From the NCBI GenBank assembly GCA_002179805.1, contig NAVB01000328.1:1-60858 (forward strand): a stretch of DNA of 60,858 bases, written 5' to 3'. The notes beneath the pieces were generated by a model that worked only from the letters and a program-made list of their open reading frames with translations, searched no databases and was not told the DNA's origin. Position numbers and translations under genes: made by a program. Of the stretch, positions 22,306 through 35,204 are shown piece by piece. Position 1 is the stretch's first letter. Every line of letters begins with the position of its first letter. The stretch is from Acanthamoeba lenticulata (taxonomy: Eukaryota > Discosea > Longamoebia > Acanthamoebidae).

Positions 22306-23369
22306 CTACAGGGCGAGCAGGACGGTGGACTTGACCTCGCCGTTGTTGAAGTAGACCTTCTTGTTGTTGTCCTCTGGCGTGGAGGCGGCCACCACGTCGG
22401 GCTCGCCACTGGCGCTGTCGTTGGTGAGGCCCTCCTCGTGGATGAGCACCGAGAACAGGGCCGTCAGGAACGCGCTGTGCGACACCACTGCGATGCAGAT
22501 CTCTGCGCAACAGCCGCCACACGACCTCGTGAGTTTGGGCAACACCACCACCAAGACCCCATTCTGCGCGCTCAGCTTGCGCGGCCCTCGAGACGAACCT
22601 GAGCGCTGGCGCAGGGCCTGGACGAAGGTGCGGGCCCGGTGCATGAGCTCCCCGCTGGTCTCGCGGAGATCGCCCCAGAGGGCGTCCTCGTCCGAGGCAT
22701 CCGCGCCCTCCATGGCGTCGAAGCAGAAGCGCGGGAACTTGGGCTTGACGACCGACACGGCCTGGCGCTTGTCGCACGGGTTCTGGCCGATGCGTTCGCG
22801 GACCTGCTCGCACACCTCTAGCCGACAGGACCAAGACGAGCAGCCCTTCTGCGGGTCCCCCCCAAACAGGCAACGTGAGAAGAGGAGGCCAGAGGAGCCG
22901 AGCTGCGTTGGTCTCGGGGGCGCCGTACGTCCTCGCAGTCAACCTGCACGAAGATCTCTTCGGCCGTTTGCAGCGTGCGCGTGAGCGGCGACACCAGCAC
23001 CACCTGCACGTCGCAGTGCAAAAGTTGGCAACAGCCAAAGGGTGAGCCTCTTGTGAAGCGCCTAAACGAGGAGAGAGGGTGAGTGAACCTGTGGTTTCAT
23101 GTGCGGAATGAGCGTCGTACGGGCTTCTCGTGCTTGCTCGCGTCCCTTCTGCGTGAGGGGCGCATCCAAGAACTCCCACTACACAATGCCACCCGTTAAA
23201 GATTCACGTCAACCAACAAGATGATGCAGTGGCGCACTTGGCGATAGGCTTGCCGTCCGTGCAGACGAGCGGCGACGTTGTGCTCGGCCTCACCGTGGCG
23301 AATGAAGTGCACAACCTTGACCTGAGCCAAGTTCAAGCTCTTTGGGCTGGAAGACGGAGCAGCGTTCAT
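22306..23369 (-). CDS. Histidine phosphatase (phosphoglycerate-mutase-like)
   Basis: About five exons. The ATG at 23369 gives MNAAPSSSPKSLNLAQVK, then VVHFIRHGEAEHN with the catalytic RHG histidine. Later motifs are WEFLDAPLTQKGREQA, VVLVSPLTRTLQTAEEIF (phosphate-binding arginine), CEQVRERIGQNPCDKRQAVS, DEDALWGDLRE and AVVSHSAFLTALF (second catalytic histidine). The PCDKR and DE-D-x-LW signatures match the plant and fungal phosphoglycerate-mutase-like phosphatases, a branch of the histidine phosphatase superfamily distinct from glycolytic PGAM. The substrate cannot be told from sequence. The stop lies 39 bp from the convergent surface-protein stop. Confidence 0.88.
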
Positions 23370-23530
23370 CCCCTCGTGTGCAGTGGGAGAGTGCGGACTT
23401 TAGGGTTTTGACGCCACAAGAAGGACCACAGGGTCGTGCTCATGCTTTCGTCACGCAAAATTACCCCCAAAATCCTCCCATCTGCCCCTTGGCAGGGTAG
23501 ATACTACAGAACGATTGTAATTTCACCCAA

Positions 23531-23672
23531 CAAATAAGAAGGCGCCGTAGTTAAGTGGTAAAATTCTCGCTTAGGGTGCGAGAGGCCCCGGTTCGATTCC
23601 GGGCGGCGCCCCATTCCTTTTGTTATTCCTGCCGCCCACGGTGTTCACGATGAGGTGCTTGCCTTCCTGTTT
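23531..23672. repeat. 142-bp inverted duplication, right copy
   Basis: Reverse complement of 18113-18254 with two mismatches in the tRNA 3' flank. It ends about 19 bp before the stop codon of the minus-strand gene at 23691. Confidence 0.93.
23541..23611 (+). tRNA. tRNA-Pro(AGG), copy 2
   Basis: Identical over 71 nt to the copy at 18174-18244, on the opposite strand. It has anticodon AGG in loop UUAGGGU, a seven-pair acceptor and a C discriminator. The downstream terminator tract is weaker (TTTTG). Confidence 0.96.
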
Positions 23673-23690
23673 GTACGCATCTTGCTGTGC

Positions 23691-25326
23691 CTATTTCTCC
23701 AAGCACGCGATCATAGTCACTAAACAGTTGGACAGATCACTCGCCGCTTCTCGTAGCCCGATCTGAAGTTTGTGTGAGGTCAGACAGCTGTACACAAGCT
23801 GGAAAAACGAAAAATAAACAAATTCTATTGAGGTACCTTGTGCCCACCAGCGCTGCGGCCCTTGACGGCAAGAGAAGCTCGTGGGGACCTGACCGCCATA
23901 AATTTGTTCTTGACGTCTGTGATCACAGCGTCCAAAGCTTGAAGCGCTATCGGGTTCGACGTTGCCAACACCTGCACCACCAGCAAAGCAAGTTCTCAAG
24001 CTGCCAACCTACGACAACAGTCCAGGTTGTTACTTACCTCCTTGCTGGCCTCCACTAGCTGCATGGTGGCCTTTTTGAGCTCTGCTGTTTGTAGTGGGCC
24101 GGCTCCCTCAACATGTTTAAACGCCTGTTTATGAGCCGAATCAGCTGAAGCACTTCCCTTTCGTTTGCTGACCCTTTTTTGTACCTCAACCACCGCACGA
24201 GCGTGCACGGCGACCTGAGCCCTGTCTCCTTCGTGAGCCGCCTTGGAGAGATTGTTCAGAGCTGTAGAAGGTCAGCAACAGAAGGGCCGCCAACCGTAAG
24301 GGACTGCTCCGAAGACATGACAATACCTTTCTCCAAGTCCTCGTAGGAGTATCCTGCGCGAGCGGCAATGCGGCCCTCACTGCCAGCAAAGATGTCACCA
24401 GCCTCTTGGAGTGCACGCACCTGCACAGCCAGTTGTCAGCTGTATGTTTGGATAGTTTGTGGTCACGCAGAAGACGGCGCACAAGAGACAGCGTAGAAGC
24501 TTTGTCCTGTTCCTTGATCATCGGGTTCTCAGGTGATTCATTCAGCTTCTGTGCCGCGTCCTTCTCAGTGATGTTAAGCGTCAGTATGAATGCTCGTGGG
24601 CGAAGGCAAACGTCATGAACCCTACCGCTACATCGTCAAAGCCGCGGTGGATGGACTCGCTAATGGTGCTCAGCTTGGCCTTGAGGGGACTGTCCTTGGG
24701 TGCTACGTTCACTCGGGTTTGCATGAGGTTCTTCACCATCTTGGCCACCTCCTGGAACTGGCCAAACTTGGTGCCCCAGTCCGTGTAGCGCGGGTCGCGC
24801 AAACACTCCAGAACAAGGGCTGAGTGCTTGACAATGAGGAGACCGCGCTTGTTTTGGTTGTCCTCCATCATGTCGCAAAGCTCTGCCAGGCTCATCATGA
24901 ACGATTGCATCAGGCCGGCAAGATTGCTGTTGCGAGAGTCTTTGGTGACATCGGAGGCGCCAGACCGCCACCCCTGGATCAGCTGCTGTATGCCAGCCTC
25001 AGCTTCCACCATCCCACCAATAACAAGCCCGCAGTGATCGGTCTCAGCTTGGTCCAGGGTCATGGTCATGAAGCGATTCGACAGCCTGCAGTTGAGCAGC
25101 TTGTGGTAAGTTGCTAGTGCCAGGCAGAAGGGGAGATTGTAAGAAGTTCTTACCGAATGACCACTTTGAGCGTATTCTCAATGTCTGCGCTGGTGCCCTG
25201 CTCGACCTCGGTGAAGAGCTTGACTCCACGAGCCACGAGCAAAGACACAGCCTTGGCCATCTCTGACGCCTCCTCTTGCGTCGGCAGGGTGAACACACCC
25301 GAGAAGCTTGCGCTGGCCGTGGCCAT
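23691..25326 (-). CDS. All-helical protein of unknown family, paralog A flanking PIKfyve
   Basis: About eight exons encode near 430 residues. The ATG at 25326 gives ATASASFSGVFTLPTQEEAS, followed by VKLFTEVEQGTSADIENTLK. Ordered landmarks are LDQAETDHCGLVIGGMVEAE, LAELCDMMEDNQNKRGLLIV, LECLRDPRYTDWGTKFGQF, VRALQEAGDIFAGSEGRIAA, YSYEDLEKALNNLSKAAHEG, AELKKATMQLVEASKEV, and the final ASDLSNCLVTMIACLEK. Every block has a counterpart in the gene at 35205-36933. Composition is almost wholly alpha-helical, without signal peptide or membrane segment. It looks like a cytosolic helical-bundle adaptor, but vinculin- or talin-like architecture is only a guess from composition. The promoter must lie in the 254 bp before the PIKfyve stop codon at 25581. 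Confidence 0.8.
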
Positions 25327-25580
25327 CCTCTCTTCTCACCCTCTGGAATCTACTTCTTGTCAAGCTTGGCTCTGCAACGGCTACAAGCACCTGTGTGTCC
25401 AAAACTCCTCCTTTTGCAGGGTCCTTATCCTTTCTGGGCTCATCACGCTGGATTTGGCAAAGGCCCAGGGAATGAATGTTTGGAATGTTTTTGTGTACAG
25501 CGAATAAATAGCCTAGGCGGTAGGGAGGTGGAGACGCGACGGCGATGACGACTCCGACTTGGAAGCTAAGCCTAACTTCT

Positions 25581-28500
25581 TCACGGACGGTTGTTGTTGT
25601 TGTTGTCGTCGTAGCGCGCCTCGGTTTCTTCAGCCTCGTCCTCTTCCTCGTCTTCGTCCTCCTTGGTCGATCCACCATCGTAGACCTTCTTGGTTATGGT
25701 GTACTTGTCCGGCACCTGGTTGTTGTTGGTGTCATGTTTTGTGTTGTTGTCGTTTTTGCGCGTCAGCAGCGTGATGACCACCTCGACGGACGTAGAACAG
25801 TGAGTCACTGTACGCACCATGATGAAGTAGCGCCACATGGCGTCTCGGAAGCGCGCCTTGTACTGGGCGGGCTGCAAAATTGTGGGCAGTTTGCCCCGTC
25901 CGCCCATGAGGCCAGACGACTTGATCAACTCCTCCATCCGCTTGTCCAGCGTGTACTTGCGCATGTAGTCTGCTCACACGAAAATGACAATAAATGAAAT
26001 TAAAATAAAGATCAATTCTCAAAAAAGAATGAAAAGAACAAAATAAACGCAAAAAAGCAACTACGAAAAGAGAGAGCGAGTGCGCACCGATGATGCCGAC
26101 GACAAGCTCGGACTTGTCCTTGTCGAGGCCGACCAGGAGGGAATAATCCATGACCCCGAGCGAATCGAGGAAGAGCGAGTCGTTCCACACCGCGATGGAC
26201 AGCTTGATCTTGTCGCCCTCCTTGATGCACATCGGCTGCGCGTACAGGGCTGTGCGTCGCGACCAAAATATCATCGCGTGACGTCAGCATGACAAGGACG
26301 ACGACGACAACAGGAACGAAGAAGGTGAGGGCGAGGACGAGGAACGCACATTCGAGGAGGTTCTCGTCGAGGAGGACCTGGCCGGAGGCCTGCGAGTCGG
26401 GCAAGACTTCGACGTAGCGCCCGCGCAGGGATCCCTTCAAGTCAAACGTCTTTTCGATGTTGCGGCCGTAGAAGAGGTTCTCCAGCACGACCAGATCCTG
26501 CTTGAAGGCGCGCCCCGTCGCGCTGCGCCACTGGATGCTGTACAGGCCCACGATCTTGGCCAGCGTCGTCGGGATCTGCGCATCCGTCGTCATCAAATTA
26601 CCACACCAGCGTAAGTTTCCTCTTCATCCTCCTCGTCCCTCATCACCGTCGTGCGTGCTTGGGGGGACCTTGTAAAAGTAGGAGCGGTGGATGTATTCAA
26701 AGTAGGCCGGCCCGAACGACAGGAACGACCGCAGCTCCGTGTCGCTGATGCCCTTTAGCACGTACCGCCCATCTGCAGCCAGTGCCGAGGCGGGGGTCAG
26801 GCGCGGGGCAGCCGGTGGAGACGAAGCCCCGGAATCTAGGAGGAAGAGGAAGAGGAAGAGGGACAGGGGCATACCGAGGGTGCGGGCAAAGGCCGAGCCG
26901 GACTTGCCGCCCGAGGCCTGCCAGGCCTTGCAGCGCGCCAGCGACTGGATGAACTCGCTGTCGCCGCCGCTGCACAGCTTGCGGAGGGCCGAGAACTGGC
27001 GCGCGTAGTAGCTCACGCACATGAACGCCCCCGGCTTGCCGCCCTCCTCCTCGAACGTGAACCCTGTACACAACGCAACACAAAGATTAGCTCGCGAGCG
27101 AGCGCGCGCGTGTGCGTGCGGCGAGGAGCCGCACTGTTGTCGATGTGGAACTTTTCTGTCGACAGGAGCGAAAGCTTGGGCTGCACGCACGCGGGCGGGT
27201 GAGCAATCAAAAGTCAAAAGGCCAACGGGCGGGCCGTCGACGTACGTCGGCATTGGCTGCGGCGGCGCCCAGCTTGTCGCGGTATTCCAGCGAGCTGAGG
27301 GTGTAGGCGATGATGGACGAGGGCTGGTCCTTGTTCACAATCACCACCACGTCGTCCACGCCCGGCGGCAGGATGAGGCCCAGGCCCAGGCTCCTGCGGG
27401 CAGGACGCGCATCACACGCGCGATCGTCAATTTTTCGGGTCCAGCGCTAAGAGGCCAAGACGGGACTCGTACCCGAGGGGCGAGTTGGTGGCGGCCTGGG
27501 CCGAGGTCCCGTTGAGGAGGGCCGTGATGGAGGCCAGCAGCGACCGGGAGTCCTTGCGCCACGACGTGTTGTTCTTCTCGCTGGCTGCGGCCGCGGCCGC
27601 GGCAGACTTGTCCGACGCCGCAGCGTCGTCGTCCTTGTCCTTGCCCGTCGTGGAGCTGCTACGGCCCCCGCCGGAAAGGGCGACGGGGAGGGTGTCGTCC
27701 GACGACGGGTGGCTCGGGAGGAAGAACCCGTTGGTCTCGTCCGGCGACGTGCCCATCACCCTACCAGTGTCGTCATCATCGTCATCATGACCGAGCATGA
27801 CGTCAGCATGAGTCGACGTCGTCGTCGCGTGCGAGGCGAGGGACAAGCGGGGCCGGCGGGGGTACCGCTTAGCGTGGCTGCGGTCGCTGGCCACCCGGGC
27901 CAGGGGCGGCGTGAGTGGCGCCGCCACCATGACGCTGAGCGACTTGGTGGCTGTGGGTGTGGGCGTGGGCGAGGACGACCCCGACTGCGAGCGCGGGCGT
28001 GTGGCCACCAAGGCCGCCGTCTCGTCGGCAGAGAGCGAGGCCGTCGCCTCGCTGGCCGCAGCGAGGAGGTGGGCGGCCGCGCTGGGCCCGGTGTAGAGCG
28101 GAATGGCGGGCGACGACGTGGTCTTGGACATGGAGGCCGACGCGACCCGGCTCGCTGCGCTCTGCGTGGACGACGGCGCCGTCAGCGAAGGCGACGACGA
28201 CAGCTGCGGGAAGTCGATGACTGCCTGCCGATGGCGTGACCTGGCTGTCGATGTCGACATGGCGGGCTTCTCGGCACCGCCATCGTTTTCGTTCTTTGGC
28301 GTGGCCGGCTCACTTTCGTTCGCATCCGACGTCGCTGATTCACCGTCGGTGGTCGAACGAGTCCCGGCATCGACGCTTGTCGCGTCCTGCTCTGGAGTGA
28401 CATCGATCTCGGCTTGGGCCTCTGTGTTGTCGGAGCCGTCATCAAGATCATTATCATCACCATCTTCTTGGTCGTCCAGCTCTTCGTCTTCCCGCTCCTC

Positions 28501-31500
28501 CTCGGCCAGGCTCTCCCGGATCTTCTCGGCCAGCTGCAGGTTGTGCTGCTGCTGCTCGGCGTCGAGTTCGTCGGTCTCGCCCGCGGCCTCCTTTTCGAGC
28601 CGCTCCTTCTGCTGGAGCAGCACATAGGCCAGCGAGGGCGCCATGTCGCCGGGCCCGGCCGGCTTGGCCGAGGCAGGCCCGACGGCGCCGCCGCCGAGAG
28701 ACGGCATGGACGAGGGCGGGGTCGTCGTCGGCGAGGTGGCAGCCACCGAGAGCGACGACGTGCGCCGGTGCCGACTGGCCAGCGGGATAAACACGCCCGT
28801 CGAGGCGCGCTCGCGGGTGACAACGTGGGCCAGCGGCTGCTCGGCGGGCGACGTGGAGAGCTGCGGTCGCGCGAAGCTCCGCTCGCGGGCGCTGATGGTC
28901 ATGCCATCTCCCTCGCCACCGCCGCTGCTGGAGTTGCCGGCATTGCTCCGGGCGCTGGACGGGCCAATGTCTCCGCTTCGTGGGCGTTGGCCGCTGAGCT
29001 TGTCCCGGACGCTCGATGTTGTCGACACAGAGGACGATGATGGGCCGGCCGAGGTCAAGGCCGACAACGATGTCGACATGGACGACGAGGAGACCGAGGA
29101 TGAAGCTGACGACGAGACGGACAGAGAAGAGGATGACGAGGGCGTGGGCGACGGCATGCCGACCGGCAGCGTAGTGCTGCTCAGCCTGTGAGACGAGAGA
29201 GACGACGAGGCGAGCGAGGTTGAGGTCGAGGAGTTCGAGTTGGACGAAAGGAAGAGGCTGCTCTCCTTCATGCTCTGCTTCTCCTTGGGCAGCTTCTCCG
29301 CGATTTTCTCCACACGTGCGCTCCAGGCGAGAATGCTCGCCCTCAAATTCCTGTCGTTTTTGTAGTTAGATACTTGCCATTCTTCAACAAAAACTTGGAG
29401 TAAAAAAAGAAAAACGAACCGCTTGAGCTTGTTGAGCTCGAGGTAATCGTTGGTGTTCTGGAGGGCGGCAAAGGCCTGGAAGAAGGAGGCGCGCTCCGAC
29501 TGCTGGGTGGCCAGCATGAGGCGGATCTCCTGCTGCGCCTCGGCGTCGGCCGTCACGGCCGTCTCCAGCTGCCGGAACTGCGTCTGCATCGTGTCGTACA
29601 TCTGCATGATGGCCGCCCAGGAAGAGATGATCTCAGGTGAGATCGCGGGCAGAACGTAGAGTATTAGTAGGAGGTCATACGGCTTGGGCGTGGCGCGAGA
29701 TCTTCTCGAGGTCCTTGTTGATGAGCATGGCCTTGATCTCCGGCCGGTGCTCGATCTGGAACGGCGGCACCACGAGCGTCCGCAGGCCAACGGGCTCGTA
29801 CTCAAAGTGCGCCACCTAGTGTCACAGTCACAATAATCGATTCAGCACAACAACAACGATCCTCGTCATCATCACAGAGCATCATCGATTATGGTTGTTC
29901 GTACCAGGTTCTCCGAGAAGAAGCAGCGCGTGTGGTCCTTGTGGGGCGAGTGGCAGCACACGTCGGACGACGTCCGGACAAACTCGTTGTAGTACGTCAG
30001 CTCCAGGAACTTCCCGAACGAGTACTTCCACGTCTCTGCGTCGTTCGTTGGATGAGCGCCGCCTGGCCCGAACGTGATGATCGGGGAGGGAAGGGGAGGG
30101 AGGCAACCTTCAGACATGGGGATGAAGGGCGTGGCCTTGCCGCACACTTTGCAGAAGCTAAAGATCTGCACCTGCTCGGTCTTGGGCACCGGCAGCTGCA
30201 CAGTCACACGCATGGAATGAGCGGAATGCAAGGAATGATGGTGAGGAATGACGCCACGTGCCTCGAACTTGTACTCATAGACCGTGACATTGACGCGGCC
30301 ATTGGCATGCAGGAACGCGCGCTCGTGGTCCATCATCGACCTGCAGGTCCGCCACCAACCGGAGGAACGGTCAAGAGGCGTGGCCACGCACACAAGGACA
30401 CAGGCACGGTGGTGGTACTTACCGGCCACACTTCTTGTTGGGGCACTTGTAGGACATGTCGAAGCAGTACCGCTCCAGGAATTGACCCAGCGTCAAGTCA
30501 TTCTGCTGAGACGTCCGAGTCAAAAATGAAAACGAAAACGAAAGCGAAGGCAGTGGGACGCGTACGGCAGAGTAAAAGTCGATGAGGTGGATCTTGAACG
30601 GGAGGCAGTGGGACGAGGTCGCGCGGCAGCACAGCGAATGCATGTACGCGATGCCCTGCTCGTTGTACGACGTCTCGCACACCTTGGCCTTCTTCTGCGC
30701 GGCCTTAAGGGGCGCTTCATCGGCGCTGGCGTCGCTCGCTCGACCGCCGGAGCCGTTGCTGGCCGTGCTGGTCGACTCGTCGTCGGCAGCCGCGGCCGCG
30801 GCCGCGGCCTTGTTGTCCTCGAATACGAAGAGGCTCTTGTAGTCAAACAGGCCGTAGCCCGTCAAGTGCTCGCTCCGCACGCCCTCGACCGCCGGGGCGT
30901 CCTCCTCGGGCGCCTCGACCAGGTTCGGGTACCGCGCGCTGATGGGGAAGCACAGCGAGTAGTTGCGCACGGCGTCGGGCTTGTACGGCGGCGGATACGC
31001 CACGCAGGCCGACGACGATAAGGCCGCGGCAGCGGTCGTTGTTGCAACCGCGGGCGCCGCCGGCTCCGGCGCGCCACGCGTGGCGCTCGAGGGCGAAGGC
31101 GGCGGAGCAAGATCGCTGCTGGCACTCGTGGGCTCCGGAGACTCGCCGGCGTCAGCACAAGGCTCGGCCGGGGCGGTGGCCGCGGCGTCGCCCTGCTGAG
31201 GCTGCTGCGGCTTGCCCTCGTCCTCCTTAACGGCCGTGGGGCTGGTGCGCACATGAGGGGGAGGAAGCGTAAGAAGACAGGTCGGCTAGCAATCATGGGC
31301 CATCGGAAGAAGGAGGCGAAACGTACTCGGGGAGGGTGGGCCGGGCACAAATGTCGAGGAGGAGCGCGCACTCGAGGTGCAGGTTATAGCCCACGTGCAC
31401 CGCAAACTACGCGTCGACACAAAATCAACATACGCGCGAGAGGAGAGGCTGGTCAGGACGACGATCACCAGGTTGTGGGTGGGCGTGATGACTGTACCAG

Positions 31501-34500
31501 GAGGGCGCGCTTGGCACGCTGGAGGGTGGGCACATCGCCGCCCCGCAGGATGAAGGAGCAGCCGAGGTGCCTCTTGCAGCCCTCGAAGAACAGGAGCGTT
31601 TTACGGCCCCACGTTCCCTGCACGCTCGCGCACAGATTTGTGTCAGCCAAATTGAGCACAGCAAAGGGGAAGAGAATGCCAAGAATGCGCCCACCTTGTA
31701 CAGCGCCACGCGGAAGTTCTGGCACGCCCCAATCGTGGTCGACTTGACGACCACATTGTCTGCGTATTTATTGATGATTTATTTCACGCACGAGTCAGAC
31801 AAGGAGAGAGGCCAGAGCTGAGGTTGAGTGGGCACGCACCGGTGGAGGGAAGGATCTCGGCGTTGGTGAAGCGCGAGATGCGCTGCATGAGCGACGGCTT
31901 GACGTTGAGGACGAGCGAGATGTTGGCCTTGAGGAGGAACTCGAGGGCCAGGCGCGAGACGGTCTTCTCGACGACGACGACGTCCGGCTTGAGGGCAGCG
32001 ATCTTGTTGACCACGATCTGGAGGTGCTGCTTCTCCTGCTGCAGCAGCGCGTCAAAGGACGAGAAGCGCGCCGTGCGCTGGAACTCGAGCGACGACGACA
32101 GCAGCAGGATGCGCGGGCTGGCGATCTTGGCCCGCATCTTCTTGTGGGCCACGTTCTTGGAGCACACGAGGCCGTCCACGTAGATGCTGTCCCTCACCGT
32201 GCCATCGGCGATCTTCTTGACCTGTGTGTGTTGTGTGCAACGCGGTGTTAAGGCTGGCCAGATGACGTGGCACCACGTGGGCCCGTACCTTAACAAAGTG
32301 GCGGATGTCGAGATCGTCGCCGGTCTTGACGTCGAGGCTCACCTTGTTGCACACCATCTCGACAAAGCCCTTGATGATGTCTGCATGTCGACACAAGCAC
32401 AAGCTTTGTGAGCCTCACAACCTGGTGGGAAGCTTCCGTTGAGCACAAATGGGGGGAACTCATCCAACCTTTCCACTCGGGGGCCAGCTGTTCGATCTCA
32501 ACGAGCCGCTGGACGACCTTGTCCAAGTGGGCCTCGCTCACCTGAGAGTACAGATGTGTGTGTGTGAGCCACCCGAGCAAGCCGAGGCCAAACCCGCGGC
32601 GCGCGCGCACACACACACACACACGCAGGCTACCTTGTGATACAGCGAGTCGGATTCGGCGGTGGTCCCAGCACGTGTCCGCCGCGCCTCTCCGCGCCCG
32701 GGAAACAGCGAGATGTTGTCTGTGTGTATAAATGTGTTGGGATTCAGGCGCGCGCAATGAGCTTCACCACCAGACAGTTGGGGCTGGCGCTGGTACGCGT
32801 ACCGGAGGAGAACATGATGTCGTCCTTGCGCGTGAGCATCTTTTGGCTCACCTTGAAGTGCGAGCACGGGTCCTCGTCGAGCGGGTGGGGCGGCGCCACC
32901 GAGGCTGCGACCTCGCCGACCGCCGTCGCAGCCGCGACCGCCACCGCCGCGGCAGCCGGGGCCGCGGCCTCGTCGCAGCCCTCGCCGCCGCTGCCGCCGC
33001 TGTTGCCGCTGCCCTCGCCACCGGCGGTGGAAAGCAAGGAAGCCTTGCGCGGGGAGGCCAGGCCGTTGCCGGCCGCGGCCTCAGCCTCCGCGGCGGCCAT
33101 TTCGGCCATGTCGGCCAGGTTGCGCAGGCTCCCCGCGTTGCTGTTGGAGCTGCTTCCTGCTGGTCAGGTCACAAGGTTAAGATGGCTGCTGACGACAGCA
33201 ATCGTTGGAAACGAGCGGGGGATGGTGCACCGTCTCCGCCGGTGAGGAGCCAAGAGGTCCAGCTGATGGAGTCTGGCTCGTCGTCGAGGTCGGTTTTAAT
33301 GACGATCTCCTTTTCGATCTCCACCTCGGCCGCGCCGACGGGCGCCGCTTCGGCTTCCTCGGCCTCCTCGGCTTCGCCCCGCTCTATCTTGCCTACAATC
33401 ACAGCAAAAAACAAATATCATCAGTAAAACACAAAAATACTTAACATATTCTTCATTTTCAACACAAGGGAAGATTGGGTACGGCCGCGGGGCTGGTGGA
33501 GCGGCGTGACAGGAAAGCGTTGCAGCGTGGTCGACAGGAGCGCCTCTGCGTAATGATGATGATGATGACGATGATGAAAAAACGCGGGGAAAGGTCAGCC
33601 TCGGACACGAGACCATGAAGGAAGAAGAGGGCAGGGAGGAAGAGGAGGGGGCCAACGAACCGGGCTCGGGGGGCAAGATGGGGGAAGTGGAGGAGGGCAC
33701 TTCTAGGCTCATGTTCTCGATCGTGCGGGTTCGGTTGGTCGAAATCGTTCGACTCCGCCTGGCTTCGACGCCTCGAGAAGGCACGGGCAGGGTCTCCTGC
33801 GTGTTGTAGTCGGCCTCGTGCATGGTGTCCGTCGTGTGGCTCGCCATCACCTCCTGTGGCGGGGCCAGCGGCACGATTGTCAGCCCCACAGCCACGCCCA
33901 TCATGACTAACAACAACAACAACAACAGGTCAGGTACCGTCGGCTCGCGCACGTTCAAGGTCGTGTAGGACCGATGCGTGCGCTTGTCCCGCTTCTCAGG
34001 GCCGCCCTTAGAGCCCGACCCGACCCGGCCGCAAAACGTCCTAAAGTCAGTCGACACACGAGAGGAACGGCGGGATGGGATGAGCGCGTGTACCGAGTGG
34101 TGGAGGTTGTAGCAGTAGTTGCAGACGCGGACCAGGCCCAAGTAGCCAAACTGCTCGCCGGGCAGCGCCTGGTCGGAGCACTTGGCGCAAAAGACCTGGC
34201 CGCACACGCGGCAGTGGTGGCGCCGCTTGAAGGTGGAGAAGACAGTCTCGCAGTCATAGCACGACGTGCTCAGCTCGTCCGGCATCCAATACTTTTGGCG
34301 CGTCTGCTCAGTGACGGGTGTTTGGCCACATGGTGAGCGACAACGGCCAACGACGCGCGGGCGCGGTTGCAGTGAAAGGAGAGGCGTCTCCGTACAGCGG
34401 CGTCTTCGCCCGAAATGCCGAGGAGCTTGCCCAGGAGCGGCGGCGAGGCGACGGGCTCGGGTGCCGTCATCAGGGGCCCGGCGTTGCCCCCTGCGCCGGC

Positions 34501-34917
34501 GTTGCCGTGGCCGTTGCTAGCGTGGTCGGCTGACGGCCGGGCCGTGCTGGTGGCGCCGTTCCCTTGCGAGCTGGTGTCGCGCGGGGACACGTCGCTGCGG
34601 CGAGGCAGCGGGGCCGAGCCCGGGGTGTGGTGGCCCGCGGCGGCGCTGTGCTGCGCGCGCACGGACGAGGCCGGGGGCAGGGTGGCCGGCGGGATGGCCG
34701 TGTTCTCCTCCCTGCGCCAGAACTGCCAGCTGTGCGGTGCGGGGCGTTGCAGTGATGAGCACCAGCCTCTCGAATCGGTTCGCGAGTAGCGGCGAAAGGT
34801 CGGGGCGTACCGCGAGAAGAAGCTCTTGGGACCCTCCCTGCTGCCAGGAGGACGGTCGAACTCGGTCAGCGAGGACGTGTCCTTCCCTGCGTCTCTCCAC
34901 GCTGCGCCGTACATCAT
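25581..34917 (-). CDS. 1-phosphatidylinositol-3-phosphate 5-kinase, PIKfyve/FAB1
   Basis: Makes PI(3,5)P2 on endosomes and lysosomes or vacuoles. More than 15 exons. The ATG at 34917 starts a Ser/Pro-rich lead. The FYVE zinc finger spans about 34290-34085: WMPDE, RRHHCRVCGQVFCAKC and RVCNYC bind PI3P. The TCP1-chaperonin-like CCT domain at about 32900-31300 includes SLVLNVKPSLMQRISRF, TLLFFEGCKRHLGCSFILRG and LQRAKRAL. The Fab1-specific cysteine region at about 30480-29890 includes LGQFLERYCFDMSYKCPNKK, CKVCGKATPFIPMS and FGKFLELTYYNEF. A long Ser/Thr-rich insert fills 29300-27450. The kinase domain at about 27260-25800 has YVLKGISDTELRSFL (lysine), NIEKTFDLKGSLRGR, MDYSLLVGLD and VGIIDYMRKYTLDKR with the metal-binding aspartate. 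It continues after the usual end with an acidic, Asn-rich tail of about 70 residues. Confidence 0.95.
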
Positions 34918-35204
34918 AAATTGCCATCAACATTAAAGCACATTTGAATTCCATCTCCAGATTTGTGCCGGAATTGAGTACCCATTTGCCGTGATGAGGC
35001 AATAAGCAAGCAACTATCACGGAATGGAGCAAGTGCAGAGGTCCTCGGGGCAGCTGATGCGAGGTGTCAACGTTGATGGTTGTCCTTGGCAGGTGGAACA
35101 AGAAACCTCAGAAGAAATTGCTATTGTTATTATCCCAGCAATTTATTATTTATTATTTGTAATTTGACTCGCGTAAAGTACACAGCGCTTGTTGTTTCCT
35201 CTGC
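34918..35204. promoter_or_regulatory. PIKfyve upstream region and paralog B 3' end
   Basis: The 287 bp lie between the paralog B stop (-) and the PIKfyve start (-). The part near 35115-35165 is AT-rich (ATTTATTATTTATT type). The PIKfyve promoter is presumed here. No other gene was seen. Confidence 0.4.
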
